Shown here piece by piece: positions 46,917 through 56,602 of a stretch of DNA of 64,000 nucleotides (the stretch's first letter is position 1; each line of letters starts with the position of its first letter). The notes beneath the pieces are model-generated. The model saw nothing but the letters and a program-made list of their open reading frames with translations. It was not told the DNA's origin and did no database searches. This stretch comes from Nocardioides sp. BGMRC 2183 (GTDB lineage Bacteria; Actinomycetota; Actinomycetes; Propionibacteriales; Nocardioidaceae), in NCBI GenBank assembly GCA_008123405.1, contig VSSA01000023.1, positions 1 to 64,000 on the forward strand, in the 5' to 3' direction. A program made the position numbers and the translations under genes.

Positions 46917-48443
46917 ATGACCGAGACCAGCACCCCGAGCACCATCCCGGCGGTCCTGCGGGCCGCTGCCGCCCGCTTCGGCGACCACCCGGCCTACGTC
47001 GACGGCGCGGTCACCCTCTCCTACGCGGACCTGCTCTCCCGGGTCCGAGCGGTCGCGCGGGGCTACCTGGCCGCTGGCCTCCAGCCGGGTGACCGGGTCG
47101 CGATCTGGGCGCCGAACAGCATCGACTGGGCCGTCGCCGGTCTCGCGATCAGCTATGCCGGCGGCACCCTGGTCCCACTGAACTCGCGCTACACCGGCCA
47201 CGAGGCCGCCGACATCGTGGAGCGCTCCGGCGCCCGGTTGGTGGTCGTCGCCGACGGCTTCCTCGGCCGTCACCAGATCAGCGAGCTTCGCGACGCAGCA
47301 GCGCTGCCCGACGTGGCCGAGGTGATCGACATCGCCGAGCTGGCCGCACTGGAGGCCCGCGGCGAGGCGATCGGGGTCAGTGAGATCGAGGCGCGCGCCG
47401 ATGCCGTCACCGGCGACGACATCGCCGACATCCTCTTCACCTCCGGCACCACCGGGCGCCCGAAGGGAGCGATGACCGCCCACCGCCAGACCGTGGGTGT
47501 GGCGCGCACCTGGGGCGAGCTCGGCGGTATCACCAGCGACGACCGCTACCTGGTGATCAGCCCGTTCTTCCACACCTTCGGCTACAAGGTCGGCATCATC
47601 ACCGCGCTGACCAGCGGCGCGACCCTGTACCCGGTGGCCACCTTCGACGTGGAGCGGACCCTGCGCCTCATCCAGGATGAACGGATCACCGTCCTGCCCG
47701 GCGCGCCCACGATCTACCAGAGCCTGCTCACGGCCCCCACGCGCAACGACCACGACCTCGACTCGCTGCGGCTGGCGGTCACCGGCGCCGCGGTGGTGCC
47801 GGTGGTGCTGATCGAGCGGATGCGGGCCGCCGCGCCCGAGGGCCTGGGCTTCGAGCAGGTGGTCACCGCCTTCGGGATGACCGAGGCGGTCGTGGTCACC
47901 ATGGCGCGGGCCGGCGACCCGGCCGAGCTGGTCGCGACCACCTGCGGACGCGCGATCCCCGGGATGGAGATCGCCATCGCGGGCGCGGGCGAGAGTGGCG
48001 GCGAGCTGCTGGTGCGCGGGGACTTCGTGATGCAGGGCTACCTCGACGATCCCGAGGCCACTGCGAAGGCGATCGACGCCGACGGCTGGCTGCACACCGG
48101 CGACGTCGGCACCATCGACGAGGCCGGCAACCTGCGGATCACCGATCGGCTCAAGGACATGTACATCTCCGGCGGTTTCAACGTCTACCCGGCCGAGGTC
48201 GAGCAGGCGCTGCTCCGGCTCGACGGTGTCGATGACGTCGCCGTCGTCGGCGTCCCCGATGAGCGGATGGGCGAGGTCGGCAAGGCCTTCGTGGTCGGCT
48301 CCGCCGACTCCGACGCGGTGATCGCCTTCGCCAAGGAGCGGCTGGCGAACTTCAAGGTCCCACGCCTGGTCGCCAAGGTCGACGCACTCCCCCGCAACCT
48401 CGGCGGCAAGGTGCTCAAGAACGAGCTCCGCGAGCGCGGCTGA
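46917..48443 (+). CDS. fadD3: HIP--CoA ligase FadD3
   Basis: FadD3 (508 aa) activates the C/D-ring metabolite HIP to its CoA thioester, the entry step of rings C/D breakdown and the source of the KstR2 effector. The adenylate-forming motif is [10 protein letters not shown] (175-184), with [23 protein letters not shown] later and the catalytic Lys in LGGKVLKN (K498). The ATG at 46917 has GGAGGAG upstream; an in-frame ATG at 46866 lies within the operator and is not preferred. First gene of the plus-strand operon. Confidence 0.93.
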   Translation: MTETSTPSTIPAVLRAAAARFGDHPAYVDGAVTLSYADLLSRVRAVARGYLAAGLQPGDRVAIWAPNSIDWAVAGLAISYAGGTLVPLNSRYTGHEAADIVERSGARLVVVADGFLGRHQISELRDAAALPDVAEVIDIAELAALEARGEAIGVSEIEARADAVTGDDIADILFTSGTTGRPKGAMTAHRQTVGVARTWGELGGITSDDRYLVISPFFHTFGYKVGIITALTSGATLYPVATFDVERTLRLIQDERITVLPGAPTIYQSLLTAPTRNDHDLDSLRLAVTGAAVVPVVLIERMRAAAPEGLGFEQVVTAFGMTEAVVVTMARAGDPAELVATTCGRAIPGMEIAIAGAGESGGELLVRGDFVMQGYLDDPEATAKAIDADGWLHTGDVGTIDEAGNLRITDRLKDMYISGGFNVYPAEVEQALLRLDGVDDVAVVGVPDERMGEVGKAFVVGSADSDAVIAFAKERLANFKVPRLVAKVDALPRNLGGKVLKNELRERG

Positions 48444-48497
48444 CCCGCCGCGACACGACGGAGTGACGAGAAGAAGCCACGAGAAGAGAGACGAGGC

Positions 48498-49646
48498 ATG
48501 GAACTCGAACTGAACGAGTCCGAGCAGGCCTTCCAGGCCGAGGCCCGGGCGTGGCTGGCGGAGAACGTCCCCACGACGCCGCTGCCCTCGATGGACACGC
48601 CCGAGGGGTGGGCGCTGCACCAGGAGTGGGAGGCGAGGCTCGCCGCCGCCCGGTACTCGGTGGTCTCCTGGCCCGAGCGCTACCACGGTCGCGAGGCGTC
48701 GCTGATCGAGTGGATCATCTTCGAGGAGGAGTACTACCGCGCCGGAGCACCCGGCCGGGTCTCCCAGAACGGGATCTTCCTGCTGGCGCCGATCATCTTC
48801 GAGCACGGCACGCCCGAGCAGCAGGACCGCTTCCTGCCGACGATGGCCACCGGCGAACGAGTCTGGGCACAGTGCTGGTCCGAACCGGAGGCCGGCTCCG
48901 ACCTCGCCTCGCTCAAGTCGACCGCACGCCGGGACGAGGAGCGGGGCGGATGGCTCCTCAACGGCCAGAAGATCTGGTGCTCGCGGGCCGCCCTGGCCCA
49001 CTGGGGCTTCGGACTGTTCCGGTCCGACCCGGACGCGGCACGCCACGCCGGTCTGACCTACTTCCTGTTCCCCCTGGACGCCGCGGGCGTGACGGTCCGA
49101 CCGATCGCCCAGCTGGACGGGGAGGAGGGCTTCGCGGAGGTCTTCTTCGACGACGTCTTCGTCCCCGACTCCGACGTGCTCGGCGCACCCGGCGACGGCT
49201 GGCGGGTGGCGATGAGCACGGCCGGCAACGAGCGCGGCCTCTCGCTGCGCTCGCCGGGCCGCTTCACCGCCGCCGTCGACCGGCTCGTCGACCTGTACGT
49301 CGAGCGGCCCGACACACGCCTCGCCGATCGGGTCGTCGACGCCTGGATCAAGGCCGAGGCCTACCGGCTCTACACCTGGGGCACGGTCACCCGACTCGCC
49401 GACGGTGGCGATGTCGGTGCCGCGGGCTCGGCGAACAAGGTGTGGTGGAGCGAGCTCGACGTCGCGCTGCACGAGACCGCGCTCGACCTGCTCGGGGCCG
49501 AGGCCGAGCTCGACTCACGCTGGCTGGACGGCTACACCTTCTCGCTGTCCGGCCCGATCTACGCCGGCACCAACGAGATCCAGCGCAACATCGTGGCGGA
49601 GCGGATCCTCGGTCTGCCGCGCGAACCGAAGGGAGCGGGCCGATGA
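48498..49646 (+). CDS. fadE31: acyl-CoA dehydrogenase subunit FadE31
   Basis: A 382-residue acyl-CoA dehydrogenase with complete FAD-binding segments (WSEPEAGSDLASLKSTA, LNGQKIWCSRAA, YAGTNEIQRNIVAERILGLP). In Mycobacterium tuberculosis FadE31 forms alpha2beta2 complexes with FadE32 or FadE33, and the gene order here is the same. The intact C-terminal motif marks it as the FAD-binding partner. ATG at 48498; its stop overlaps the fadE32 start by 4 bases (ATGA). Confidence 0.92.
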   Translation: MELELNESEQAFQAEARAWLAENVPTTPLPSMDTPEGWALHQEWEARLAAARYSVVSWPERYHGREASLIEWIIFEEEYYRAGAPGRVSQNGIFLLAPIIFEHGTPEQQDRFLPTMATGERVWAQCWSEPEAGSDLASLKSTARRDEERGGWLLNGQKIWCSRAALAHWGFGLFRSDPDAARHAGLTYFLFPLDAAGVTVRPIAQLDGEEGFAEVFFDDVFVPDSDVLGAPGDGWRVAMSTAGNERGLSLRSPGRFTAAVDRLVDLYVERPDTRLADRVVDAWIKAEAYRLYTWGTVTRLADGGDVGAAGSANKVWWSELDVALHETALDLLGAEAELDSRWLDGYTFSLSGPIYAGTNEIQRNIVAERILGLPREPKGAGR

Positions 49647-50617
49647 GGTTCGAGCTGACCGAGGACCAGCGCGACTTCGCCGCGTCGCTGGACCGACTGA
49701 TCACCAGCAGCGACCCGATCGCCGCGGCCCGCTCGTGGGCCGCCGACGACACCGCCGCCGGGTTGGCACTGTGGCAGCGGATCGCCGACCAGGGGGTCTC
49801 GGCGCTGCTGGTCCCCGAGGAGTCCGGCGGGATGGGTGCGGGCCCGGTCGAGCTGGCCGTCGCATTCGAGGTCCTCGGCAAGCATGCTGTACCCGGCCCC
49901 TGGGTCGAGTCCGCTGCCTACCTGGCCACCGAGCTCTCCGGTGCGGCACAGGAGGCGGTCGCCGCCGGTGCGGTCGCGACGGTCGCCGTACCTCCGCACA
50001 CGCCGTACGCGCTCGATGCGGACGTCGCCACGCAGGTCTACCTCGCCGGGAGTGCCGGCCTGCGGACCGCGACCGCCGGCGAGCGGCTGAGGTCGGTGGA
50101 CCGCACGCGGCGGCTGTTCCGCCTCGATGCCGACGGCATCCACGACACCGCCGACCGCGCTGCCGAGGCCTTCGACGCCGCTGCGCTCGCCACCGCCGCC
50201 CAGCTCCTGGGAGCCGGCGAACGGGTGCTGGCCGACGCGGTCACCTACGTCAAGCAGCGGCGCCAGTTCGGCCGCGAGATCGGGTCGTACCAGGCGATCA
50301 AGCACCAGCTCGCCGATGTCCGGATCGCGCTGGACTTCGCCCGACCGCTGGTCTTCGGCGCTGCGCTGGTCGACCCCGACGACCCGGCCGCCCGCGCCCG
50401 CGCGGTCTCCGCGGCCAAGGTGGCCTGTGGCGACGCCGCCTACCGCGCCTCCCGCACCGGGCTGCAGGTCCATGGCGCGATCGGCTACACCGAGGAGTTC
50501 GACCTGAGCGTGTGGATCACCAAGATCCGCGCCCTGGTCACCGCCTGGGGCACGCCCGGCTTCCACCGGGATCGCATCCTGAGCACGCTCACCCGCGTCC
50601 CGGCGGGAGAGCGCTGA
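49643..50617 (+). CDS. fadE32: acyl-CoA dehydrogenase-like subunit FadE32
   Basis: A short 324-residue member. The helical N-terminus (RFELTEDQRDFAASLDRLI) and the C-terminal domain with RRQFGREIGSYQAIKHQLADV and QVHGAIGYTEEFDLSVW are present. The middle beta domain is reduced, so it likely depends on FadE31 for a full active site. Start ATG at 49643 and stop overlapping the next start by one base (TGATG) point to co-translation of subunits. Confidence 0.9.
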   Translation: MRFELTEDQRDFAASLDRLITSSDPIAAARSWAADDTAAGLALWQRIADQGVSALLVPEESGGMGAGPVELAVAFEVLGKHAVPGPWVESAAYLATELSGAAQEAVAAGAVATVAVPPHTPYALDADVATQVYLAGSAGLRTATAGERLRSVDRTRRLFRLDADGIHDTADRAAEAFDAAALATAAQLLGAGERVLADAVTYVKQRRQFGREIGSYQAIKHQLADVRIALDFARPLVFGAALVDPDDPAARARAVSAAKVACGDAAYRASRTGLQVHGAIGYTEEFDLSVWITKIRALVTAWGTPGFHRDRILSTLTRVPAGER

Positions 50618-51606
50618 TGGACTTCTCGCTCGACGACGAGCAGCGCGAGCTGGCCGCGACCGTCCGCTCACTGTTGGACAAGCGCGCCGACTCCGCCGCG
50701 GTGCGGGCGGCCGCGACCTCCGACACCGGCTACGACCCGGCCCTGTGGAGCGCCCTGGCCGAGCAGGTCGGGGTCGCCGCCCTCGCCGTTCCCGAGGAGT
50801 ACGACGGCGTGGGGGCCTCGTTCTTCGAGACCGCGGTGGTGCTCGAGGAGCTGGGCCGGAGCCTGGCACCGAGCCCGTTGCTGGCCACCACTATCGCCAC
50901 CGAGGCCATCCTCGCCGGCGGCACCGAGGAGGCGAAGCAGCGTCTCCTCCCCCGGCTCGCGGCCGGTGAGATCGGCACCCTGATCACCGACCCTCGGGCG
51001 GTGCTGGACGTCGAGCACGCCGGGATCGTGCTGGCGGTGGAGGACGACGACCTGGTCGAGCTCGCCGATCCCAAGACGGCCTGGGCCGAGTCGATGGACC
51101 AGACCATCCGCCTGGGCCGGGTCGACCTGACCGACGCGCCGACCACGGTGATCGGGGACGGACGCACCGCTCTCGCCCGCGCCGAGCTCGTCACCGCCGC
51201 CGCGGCAGCCGCGCTGGCCGTCGGACTCTGCCAGCGGGCGCTCGACGAGACGGTCGCCTACACGCGCGAGCGGGAGCAGTTCGGGCGGCCGATCGGCTCC
51301 TTCCAGGCGCTCAAGCACCGGATGGCCGACCTGCTGGTCCGGACCGAGATCAGTCGCTCGGCGAGCTGGGCGGCGTCGTACGCGCTGGCGCACTCCGCTG
51401 ACGCCGAGGAGACCGCGCTGCTGGTCCACACGGCTGCCTCGTACGCCTTGGAGTCGGCGCACCTGGTCACCGGGGAGGCGATCCAGCTGCACGGCGGCAT
51501 CGCCATCACCTGGGAGCACGACGCGCACCTGTGGTTCAAGCGCGCCCATGCTCTGAGCCAGCTCGCCGGCGCGCCGCACCGGCACCGCGCCGCCGTCGCC
51601 CTCTGA
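50617..51606 (+). CDS. fadE33: acyl-CoA dehydrogenase-like subunit FadE33
   Basis: A 329-residue subunit of the same reduced type as FadE32 (DFSLDDEQRELAATVRSLL; REQFGRPIGSFQALKHRMADLLV; QLHGGIAITWEHDAHLWFKRA). It follows FadE32 in the order known from mycobacteria, where the next gene is aspB; here a bidirectional terminator and an unrelated protease gene follow instead. ATG at 50617. Confidence 0.9.
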   Translation: MDFSLDDEQRELAATVRSLLDKRADSAAVRAAATSDTGYDPALWSALAEQVGVAALAVPEEYDGVGASFFETAVVLEELGRSLAPSPLLATTIATEAILAGGTEEAKQRLLPRLAAGEIGTLITDPRAVLDVEHAGIVLAVEDDDLVELADPKTAWAESMDQTIRLGRVDLTDAPTTVIGDGRTALARAELVTAAAAAALAVGLCQRALDETVAYTREREQFGRPIGSFQALKHRMADLLVRTEISRSASWAASYALAHSADAEETALLVHTAASYALESAHLVTGEAIQLHGGIAITWEHDAHLWFKRAHALSQLAGAPHRHRAAVAL

Positions 51607-51626
51607 GCAGCGCCAGGACCTGAAAT

Positions 51627-51666
51627 GACAGCTGCGGACCGGAGCATCCTCCGGTCCGCAGCTGTC
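51627..51666. terminator. bidirectional hairpin terminator between fadE33 and the protease gene
   Basis: Perfect 18-base arms (51627-51644 and 51649-51666) with a 4-base loop CATC lie between two convergent genes. There is no long T-run, as is usual in high-GC actinobacteria. The stem is very stable. Confidence 0.85.
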
Positions 51667-51685
51667 GATCAGACGCTGATCGAGA

Positions 51686-52669
51686 TCAGCTCGGTCGTGC
51701 CTTGAGCATCGCCCGGACGACCTTCGGCAGCGGGTGCGCGATCAGGTGCGGGCGGGCCAGGGCGCGCCGCGAGGTCACTGCCCACAGCACCAAGCCCTTG
51801 CGCTTGCGCAGCAGCCAGGGGCCACCGCTCGCGCCACCGTTCATCGTGCACTTGAGCACCGCGTCACCGCGGGCGCCGTACCGGTTGGTCTTCTTGGTGC
51901 CACCGTCGCAGCGGTAGGCGATCTGACCGTTGTAGCGGCCCTGGGCCGGCCAGCCCCAGGCGCGGACCTTGCGCTGACGCTGCTTGGCGCCGATCACGAC
52001 CTTGGCGCCGCCGACCTTCTTCACCAGCTTCTTGCCACCGGACTTGCGCATCAGCAGGACAGCCTGGTCAGAGGCGTAGCGGTGCTTGCGGCTCCATGCC
52101 TTCGGCACGAACGCGTAGTTGGCGACCCAACGGTTCAGCGGCGCCTTGCCCTTGCGGTAGCGCGGCACGAAGACCCAGTTGCTGTAGAACCGGGCCGACC
52201 CGGACTGCGGGTTCGGGCCGGTGTGCACGCAGTGGCCGGCGGTCAGCACGCGGTTGCCGCCCCGGGCCCGCACGGCGGTGGCCGAACAGACGGCATCCAC
52301 GCCACCGTCGGTGAAGAAGAGCTTGCCGACGGGCCGCGGCACGTTGACCTTCCGGTTCGCCTTCTTCGCCTTGGCCTTGCCGCGGGTGGCGGCAGGCCGG
52401 CCCACGGTCTCGTCCATCGGCACCGCGTTGGCCATCCGCTGCGGCGTCCAGTAGGACTCGACAGCGGCCGCCTTCGCGGCACTGCGTCCGCCGGCCACCG
52501 CGTGCGAGTCGAACCCGACGGAGGCCGAGGTCGGCCCGGCGTTGCCGCCGGGGGCGGCCTGGCTGCTGGTCCCGCCCAGCACCACCAGCACCGAGGTCAG
52601 CGCGCACGCGAGCGCGCTCACCACCACCAGCGTCTGCCGGACCGGTCGTCCGAGAACCCTGTTCTTCAT
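51686..52669 (-). CDS. secreted trypsin-like serine protease
   Basis: The 327-residue protein has a Sec-type signal peptide (KNRVLGRPVRQTLVVVSALACALTS..., cleavage likely near SSQAA). The chymotrypsin-fold triad is visible: H146 in TAGHC, D201 in ASDQAVLL and S281 in GGASGGPW. The sequence is strongly basic, with a Lys/Arg-rich propeptide-like stretch (about 94-113). It starts at the ATG at 52669, with GGTGGAG upstream. It is convergent with fadE33 and follows hsaB by 157 bases. No link to steroid use is evident. Confidence 0.88.
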   Translation of the reverse strand: MKNRVLGRPVRQTLVVVSALACALTSVLVVLGGTSSQAAPGGNAGPTSASVGFDSHAVAGGRSAAKAAAVESYWTPQRMANAVPMDETVGRPAATRGKAKAKKANRKVNVPRPVGKLFFTDGGVDAVCSATAVRARGGNRVLTAGHCVHTGPNPQSGSARFYSNWVFVPRYRKGKAPLNRWVANYAFVPKAWSRKHRYASDQAVLLMRKSGGKKLVKKVGGAKVVIGAKQRQRKVRAWGWPAQGRYNGQIAYRCDGGTKKTNRYGARGDAVLKCTMNGGASGGPWLLRKRKGLVLWAVTSRRALARPHLIAHPLPKVVRAMLKARPS

Positions 52670-52826
52670 CTGCTCCACCCTCTGTCCGTGCGCCGTCGTC
52701 CGGCGCGGTGCGTCGTACCCAGGGGTGATGCCACCCGACGACGCAGATGACACTCACCGACCACGAGAATCTCAACGCGAGAGATCATCACCCGTCACGG
52801 GCGAGATGACCTCATCGGTCCATGCT
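52670..52826. other. hsaB-protease intergenic region
   Basis: 157 bases between two minus-strand genes. Only short repeats are seen (CCCGT/ACGGG around 52793 and two copies of TCATCGGT). No clear terminator for the hsa operon and no strong promoter for the protease gene can be read. Confidence 0.3.
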
Positions 52827-53489
52827 TCATCGGTCGGTCGTGCGGTAGCGCCCCTTGAAGTAGAGCAGCGGCTCGGTCACTGCCGCGTCCTCGCGATGGG
52901 TCTCCATGTGCTGCACCCGGCCGACCACGATGTAGTGGTCGCCGGCCTCGTAGGCGGCGTGGATGGTGCAGTCGAGGTGGGCCAGGGTGCCGTCGATCAC
53001 CGGGGACCCGGTCACCTCAGCCGGCCGCCAGGAGATCTCGGCGAACTTGTCGATGCCGCGGGTGGCCATGGTCGCCGACACGTGCTCCTGGTCGGCCGCG
53101 AGGACGTTGACGCAGAACGTGCCGGAGCGCTGGATCAGCGGCCAGGCCCGCGAGGTCCTCGCCGGGATGAAGGTGACCAGCGGCGGGTCGAGCGAGACGC
53201 TGGAGAACGACTGACAGGTCATCCCCACCGGCTCGTCCCCGCTCATCGTGGTGATCACGGTGATTCCGGAGCCGAAGCAACCCAGCACGTCGCGGAAGCG
53301 GCGGGCCGCTGCCCGGGCCTCGGGATCATCGTGGACGGCGACGTCCTCGCCGGGTCGGAACTCGAAGTCGACCTCGGCGTCACCGAGCCAGGAGTCGATC
53401 AACGTCGGCGAGGGCCACGTCTGGCGCGCGTCCGGGCTGATCCCCTCGGGGATCTCCGAGGGCTTCTCGTCGGCAGGCACGGCACCCAC
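52827..53489 (-). CDS. hsaB: 3-HSA hydroxylase reductase component HsaB
   Basis: HsaB is the flavin reductase partner that supplies reduced FMN to HsaA. The flavin-reductase core is plain: FRDVLGCFGSGITVITT, CQSFSSVSLDPPLVTFIPARTSRAWPLI and HLDCTIHAAYEAGDHYIVVGRV. At 220 residues from the GTG at 53489 (or 217 from the GTG at 53480) it carries an N-terminal extension of some 50 residues not found in the 187-residue mycobacterial protein. It ends the hsaA-D-C-B operon. Confidence 0.9.
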   Translation of the reverse strand: MGAVPADEKPSEIPEGISPDARQTWPSPTLIDSWLGDAEVDFEFRPGEDVAVHDDPEARAAARRFRDVLGCFGSGITVITTMSGDEPVGMTCQSFSSVSLDPPLVTFIPARTSRAWPLIQRSGTFCVNVLAADQEHVSATMATRGIDKFAEISWRPAEVTGSPVIDGTLAHLDCTIHAAYEAGDHYIVVGRVQHMETHREDAAVTEPLLYFKGRYRTTDR

Positions 53490-53524
53490 GGTAGTGATCC
53501 GTTCTCCTCGCGGGTCCGCGGGGC

Positions 53525-54424
53525 TCAGTTGCCGCCGCCGAAATTGTGGCCCCAGTAGGAGACCGCGGTCGACTCGCGGGCGACCCAGCGGTCGTCCTCG
53601 ACCCGCAGGCCCTCGGTGCCGAACTCGATGTCGAACCCGCCGGGCGACTTCACGTAGAACGAGATCATCTCGTCGTTCATGTGGCGGCCCAGGGTGGCCG
53701 AGAGGGGGGCGTCGTACTTGCGGACCCGTTCCAGGGCACGACCCACGTGGTCGAGCTTGTCGACCTCGAGCATGATGTGCACGCACTTGGTGGGGTTCGG
53801 CATCGGCAGGAACGCCAGCGAGTGGTGCCGCGGGTTGATCCCGAGGAAGCGCAGCCAGATCTTGGTGCCGGGCTCCTTGCCGCCGAGCTCACCGGGCAGG
53901 CTCATCGAGTCCCGCAGCCGGAAACCGAGCACCTCGGTGTAGAAGCGCAGCGCCTCCACGTCGTCGAGGACCGGGATCACGATATGCCCCATGCCCTGGT
54001 CGGCGGTGACGAAGGTCGCGCCGTACGGCGGGACCACCGGCCGAGCCTCGTAGGTGATGCCGTGGAAGAGCTCGAAGACGTTGTCCCACGGGTCGCGGAA
54101 CCGGATCATCTCCTGCACCCGACGCTCGGCGAGCTCCTCGGGCGTGCCTTCCTCGAAGGCCACGCCGGCGGCGGCCAGGTGGTCGCGAGCCTCCTGCAGC
54201 GCCTGATGGTCGGCCAGCTCCCAGCCGGTGGCGTCGAGCTGGTCGACGTCAGCGGGGAAGACGACCAGACGGGCGGAGACCGCATCGATCTGCCAGTACT
54301 GGTGCTCCGGATTCGGCCCACGACCCTCGGCGAGTCCCAGCACCTTGCCGGCGAAGGTCTTCCAGGCGTCCAGGTCGGTGCTGGCCACACGGACGTAGCC
54401 CATGGACTTGAGGTTGATGGTCAC
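53525..54424 (-). CDS. hsaC: iron-dependent extradiol dioxygenase HsaC (3,4-DHSA cleavage)
   Basis: HsaC (299 aa) meta-cleaves the aromatised steroid ring A catechol 3,4-DHSA. It is a two-domain type I extradiol enzyme. Iron ligands fit H147 (GMGHIVIP), H216 (CVHIMLE) and E267 (DIEFGTEG); the second-sphere His is in HHSLAF (200-201). GTG at 54424 overlaps the hsaD stop (GTGA). Confidence 0.95.
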   Translation of the reverse strand: MTINLKSMGYVRVASTDLDAWKTFAGKVLGLAEGRGPNPEHQYWQIDAVSARLVVFPADVDQLDATGWELADHQALQEARDHLAAAGVAFEEGTPEELAERRVQEMIRFRDPWDNVFELFHGITYEARPVVPPYGATFVTADQGMGHIVIPVLDDVEALRFYTEVLGFRLRDSMSLPGELGGKEPGTKIWLRFLGINPRHHSLAFLPMPNPTKCVHIMLEVDKLDHVGRALERVRKYDAPLSATLGRHMNDEMISFYVKSPGGFDIEFGTEGLRVEDDRWVARESTAVSYWGHNFGGGN

Positions 54425-55365
54425 GATTTCCCTCCAGAGGTGGTGCGTTCAGGGTGGCGGGCCCGGCCGTGCCGCCCGAGGAACACGACGGCGGTCTCGC
54501 GGAACTCCTCAGCGGCCTCGATCTGGGCCCAATGGCCGCAGCGCGGAAAGACGTGCAACTGGGCCTTCGGGATGAGCTTGAGCGCTGCCATCGCCCCGTC
54601 CAGCGGGTTGACCCGGTCCTCGCGGCCCCAGGTCAGCAGCGTGTGGTGGCGGAGTCGGTGCGCCTCGCGCCACAGCATTCCGTCCTCGGCGGTCGCGGGG
54701 TCGAAGAACGACATGCCCATGGACCGCATCGCGTCCTGGGCTCCAGGCGCAGTGGCGTCGGCGAACCGCTCCTCGACCAGCGCATCGGTGACGAGCGACT
54801 GGTCGACGACCATGGTGGAGATGAAGGCGCGCAGGGTCTCCCGCGTCGGGTCGGCCGAGAAGTCCATCAGGCGCTGGACGCCCTCGGTCGGGTCGGCGTG
54901 GAAGAGGTTGAGGGAGAGTCCGCCCGGTCCCATCAGGATGAGCCGTCCGACCCGCTCAGGATAGGAGAGCGCCAATCGCATCGCGGTGCCGCCGCCGAGG
55001 CTGTTGCCGAGCAGGTGCACTTGCTCCAGGCCGAGCCGGTCCATCAGCGCGACCACTGCGTCGGCCGAGAACCGGTAGTAGTTGCCCACCACCGGCGGCT
55101 TGTCCGAGGCACCGAATCCGGGCTGGTCGACCAAGAAGGTGCGGAACTCCGCGGCGAAGCCGCCCAGAGCGGGACCGAAGTTCGACCAGGCCGAGGCGCC
55201 GGGACCGCCGCCGTGCAGCATCAGCAGCGGCAGCCGGTCGGCGGCGCCTTCGCCCCGGGCGTCGGCCTCGTAGTAGTTCAGGGTGATCTCTCCGGCGGCC
55301 TCGGTCTTGACCTGGACCTGGGCCCGGGTCTCCTCCTTGCCGAACGCTGATCGGGCAGCGCCCAT
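54421..55365 (-). CDS. hsaD: meta-cleavage product hydrolase HsaD (4,9-DSHA)
   Basis: HsaD (314 aa) is a serine alpha/beta hydrolase that splits the C-C bond of 4,9-DSHA. The triad is S122 (GNSLGGG), D250 (GREDRVNP) and H278 (CGHWAQ), and the oxyanion loop is HGGGPGASAWSNFGP. The spacing agrees with the mycobacterial enzyme. ATG at 55365 overlaps the hsaA stop as TGATG. The C-terminus is a short polar extension. Confidence 0.95.
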   Translation of the reverse strand: MGAARSAFGKEETRAQVQVKTEAAGEITLNYYEADARGEGAADRLPLLMLHGGGPGASAWSNFGPALGGFAAEFRTFLVDQPGFGASDKPPVVGNYYRFSADAVVALMDRLGLEQVHLLGNSLGGGTAMRLALSYPERVGRLILMGPGGLSLNLFHADPTEGVQRLMDFSADPTRETLRAFISTMVVDQSLVTDALVEERFADATAPGAQDAMRSMGMSFFDPATAEDGMLWREAHRLRHHTLLTWGREDRVNPLDGAMAALKLIPKAQLHVFPRCGHWAQIEAAEEFRETAVVFLGRHGRARHPERTTSGGKS

Positions 55366-56552
55366 CAGTACATCCCCGGGTCGATCTTGTGGCCGAACTG
55401 CTGGGCGCCGTACATCTGCAGGGCGCGCTCGGGGTCGTTGGCGGCGTGCACCCGGCCGGCGTGGGCGTCGCGCCAGACCCGCTGCAGGTAGGTGCCCTCG
55501 GCGAGCGCGCGCCCGCCCGAGGCCTCGAAGAGGGCGTCGATCGCCTCGATCGCCCGTGCGGTCCCGAGCACCTGGTCGCGACGTACCCGCAGCCGCAGCT
55601 CGAGCGGGATCTGCTCGCCCTTGGCGACGTGCGCCTGCTCCTCGCGGAGGTTGCTCATCAGCAGCGCCCAGCCCGCGTCGATCTCGGAGGAGGCCCGGGC
55701 GATCCGGACCGCGGCGAACGGGTCGAGCGAGGCCTTCTCCCCCAGGTACGCCGCCCGGACCCGCTTGTTCTGCATCTCCACGTGCTCGGCGTAGGCCCCC
55801 TTGGCCATGCCGAGGATCGGGGTGGCGATCGTCGAGGTGAAGATCGAGTGGAACGGCAGCTTGTAGAGGTCGGAGGTGTTGACCGCCTGGCCGGGCCCGC
55901 GGCACTGGCCGGTCTCCCCCATCGAGAGGGTGAACTCGGTGGGGATGAAGGTCTCCTCGACGACGATGTCGTTCGAACCCGTGCCGCGCAGGCCGACCAC
56001 GTTCCACACGTCGACGATCTGGTACTTCTCCCGCGGCACCATGAAGGTGCGGAAGTCCACCACCTGGCCCTCGGTGTTGAAGACCAAGCCGCCCAGCAGC
56101 ACCCAACTGCAGTGGTCGCAACCGGAGGAGAAGCTCCACTTGCCCGACAGCAGGAAGCCGCCCTCGGTCTGCACGGCCTTCCCGGTCGGGGCGTAGGAGG
56201 AGGAGAGGCGCACGCTGGTGTCCTCGCCCCACACGGCCTGCTGCGCCACGTCGTCGAAGAGGGCTACCTGCCACGGGTGCACGCCGACCACGCTGGAGAC
56301 CCAGCCGGTCGAACCGTCCGCCGAGGCGATGTCGCGGACCGCGGTGTAGAAGGCGAGCGGGTCCGCTTCGAGGCCATCGAACCGGCGCGGCTGCAGCAGG
56401 CGGAAGAACCCGGTCTCCTCCAACTCCTTGATCGAGGCGTCCGGGACCACCCGGAGCCGCTCGCCGTCCTCGGCGCGATCGCGGAAGGTCGGCAGCAGGT
56501 CGCGGACACCGTCGAGAACGGATTGCACCTCTGCCGGATAGGTGGTGGTCAT
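55365..56552 (-). CDS. hsaA: flavin-dependent 3-HSA monooxygenase HsaA
   Basis: HsaA (395 aa) hydroxylates 3-HSA to the catechol 3,4-DHSA with FMNH2 from HsaB. It has the acyl-CoA-dehydrogenase-like fold of group D flavin hydroxylases (SADGSTGWVSSVVGVHPW; SGKWSFSSGCDHCSWVLLGG; MYGAQQFGHKIDPGMY). ATG at 56552 with AGGAGC upstream. The KstR box at 56603-56616 is in its promoter. Very long frames read across this gene on the same strand further right are spurious. Confidence 0.95.
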   Translation of the reverse strand: MTTTYPAEVQSVLDGVRDLLPTFRDRAEDGERLRVVPDASIKELEETGFFRLLQPRRFDGLEADPLAFYTAVRDIASADGSTGWVSSVVGVHPWQVALFDDVAQQAVWGEDTSVRLSSSYAPTGKAVQTEGGFLLSGKWSFSSGCDHCSWVLLGGLVFNTEGQVVDFRTFMVPREKYQIVDVWNVVGLRGTGSNDIVVEETFIPTEFTLSMGETGQCRGPGQAVNTSDLYKLPFHSIFTSTIATPILGMAKGAYAEHVEMQNKRVRAAYLGEKASLDPFAAVRIARASSEIDAGWALLMSNLREEQAHVAKGEQIPLELRLRVRRDQVLGTARAIEAIDALFEASGGRALAEGTYLQRVWRDAHAGRVHAANDPERALQMYGAQQFGHKIDPGMY

Positions 56553-56602
56553 CGTCGAGCTCCTGTCTGCACGGGCGAAGGCCGAACGGCCGATGACCAC
56601 AT

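Noticed and set aside
45633-49472. Minus-strand open frame of 1279 codons
   Set aside because: The part beyond 46844 is antisense to fadD3 and fadE31; only fadE30 is real.
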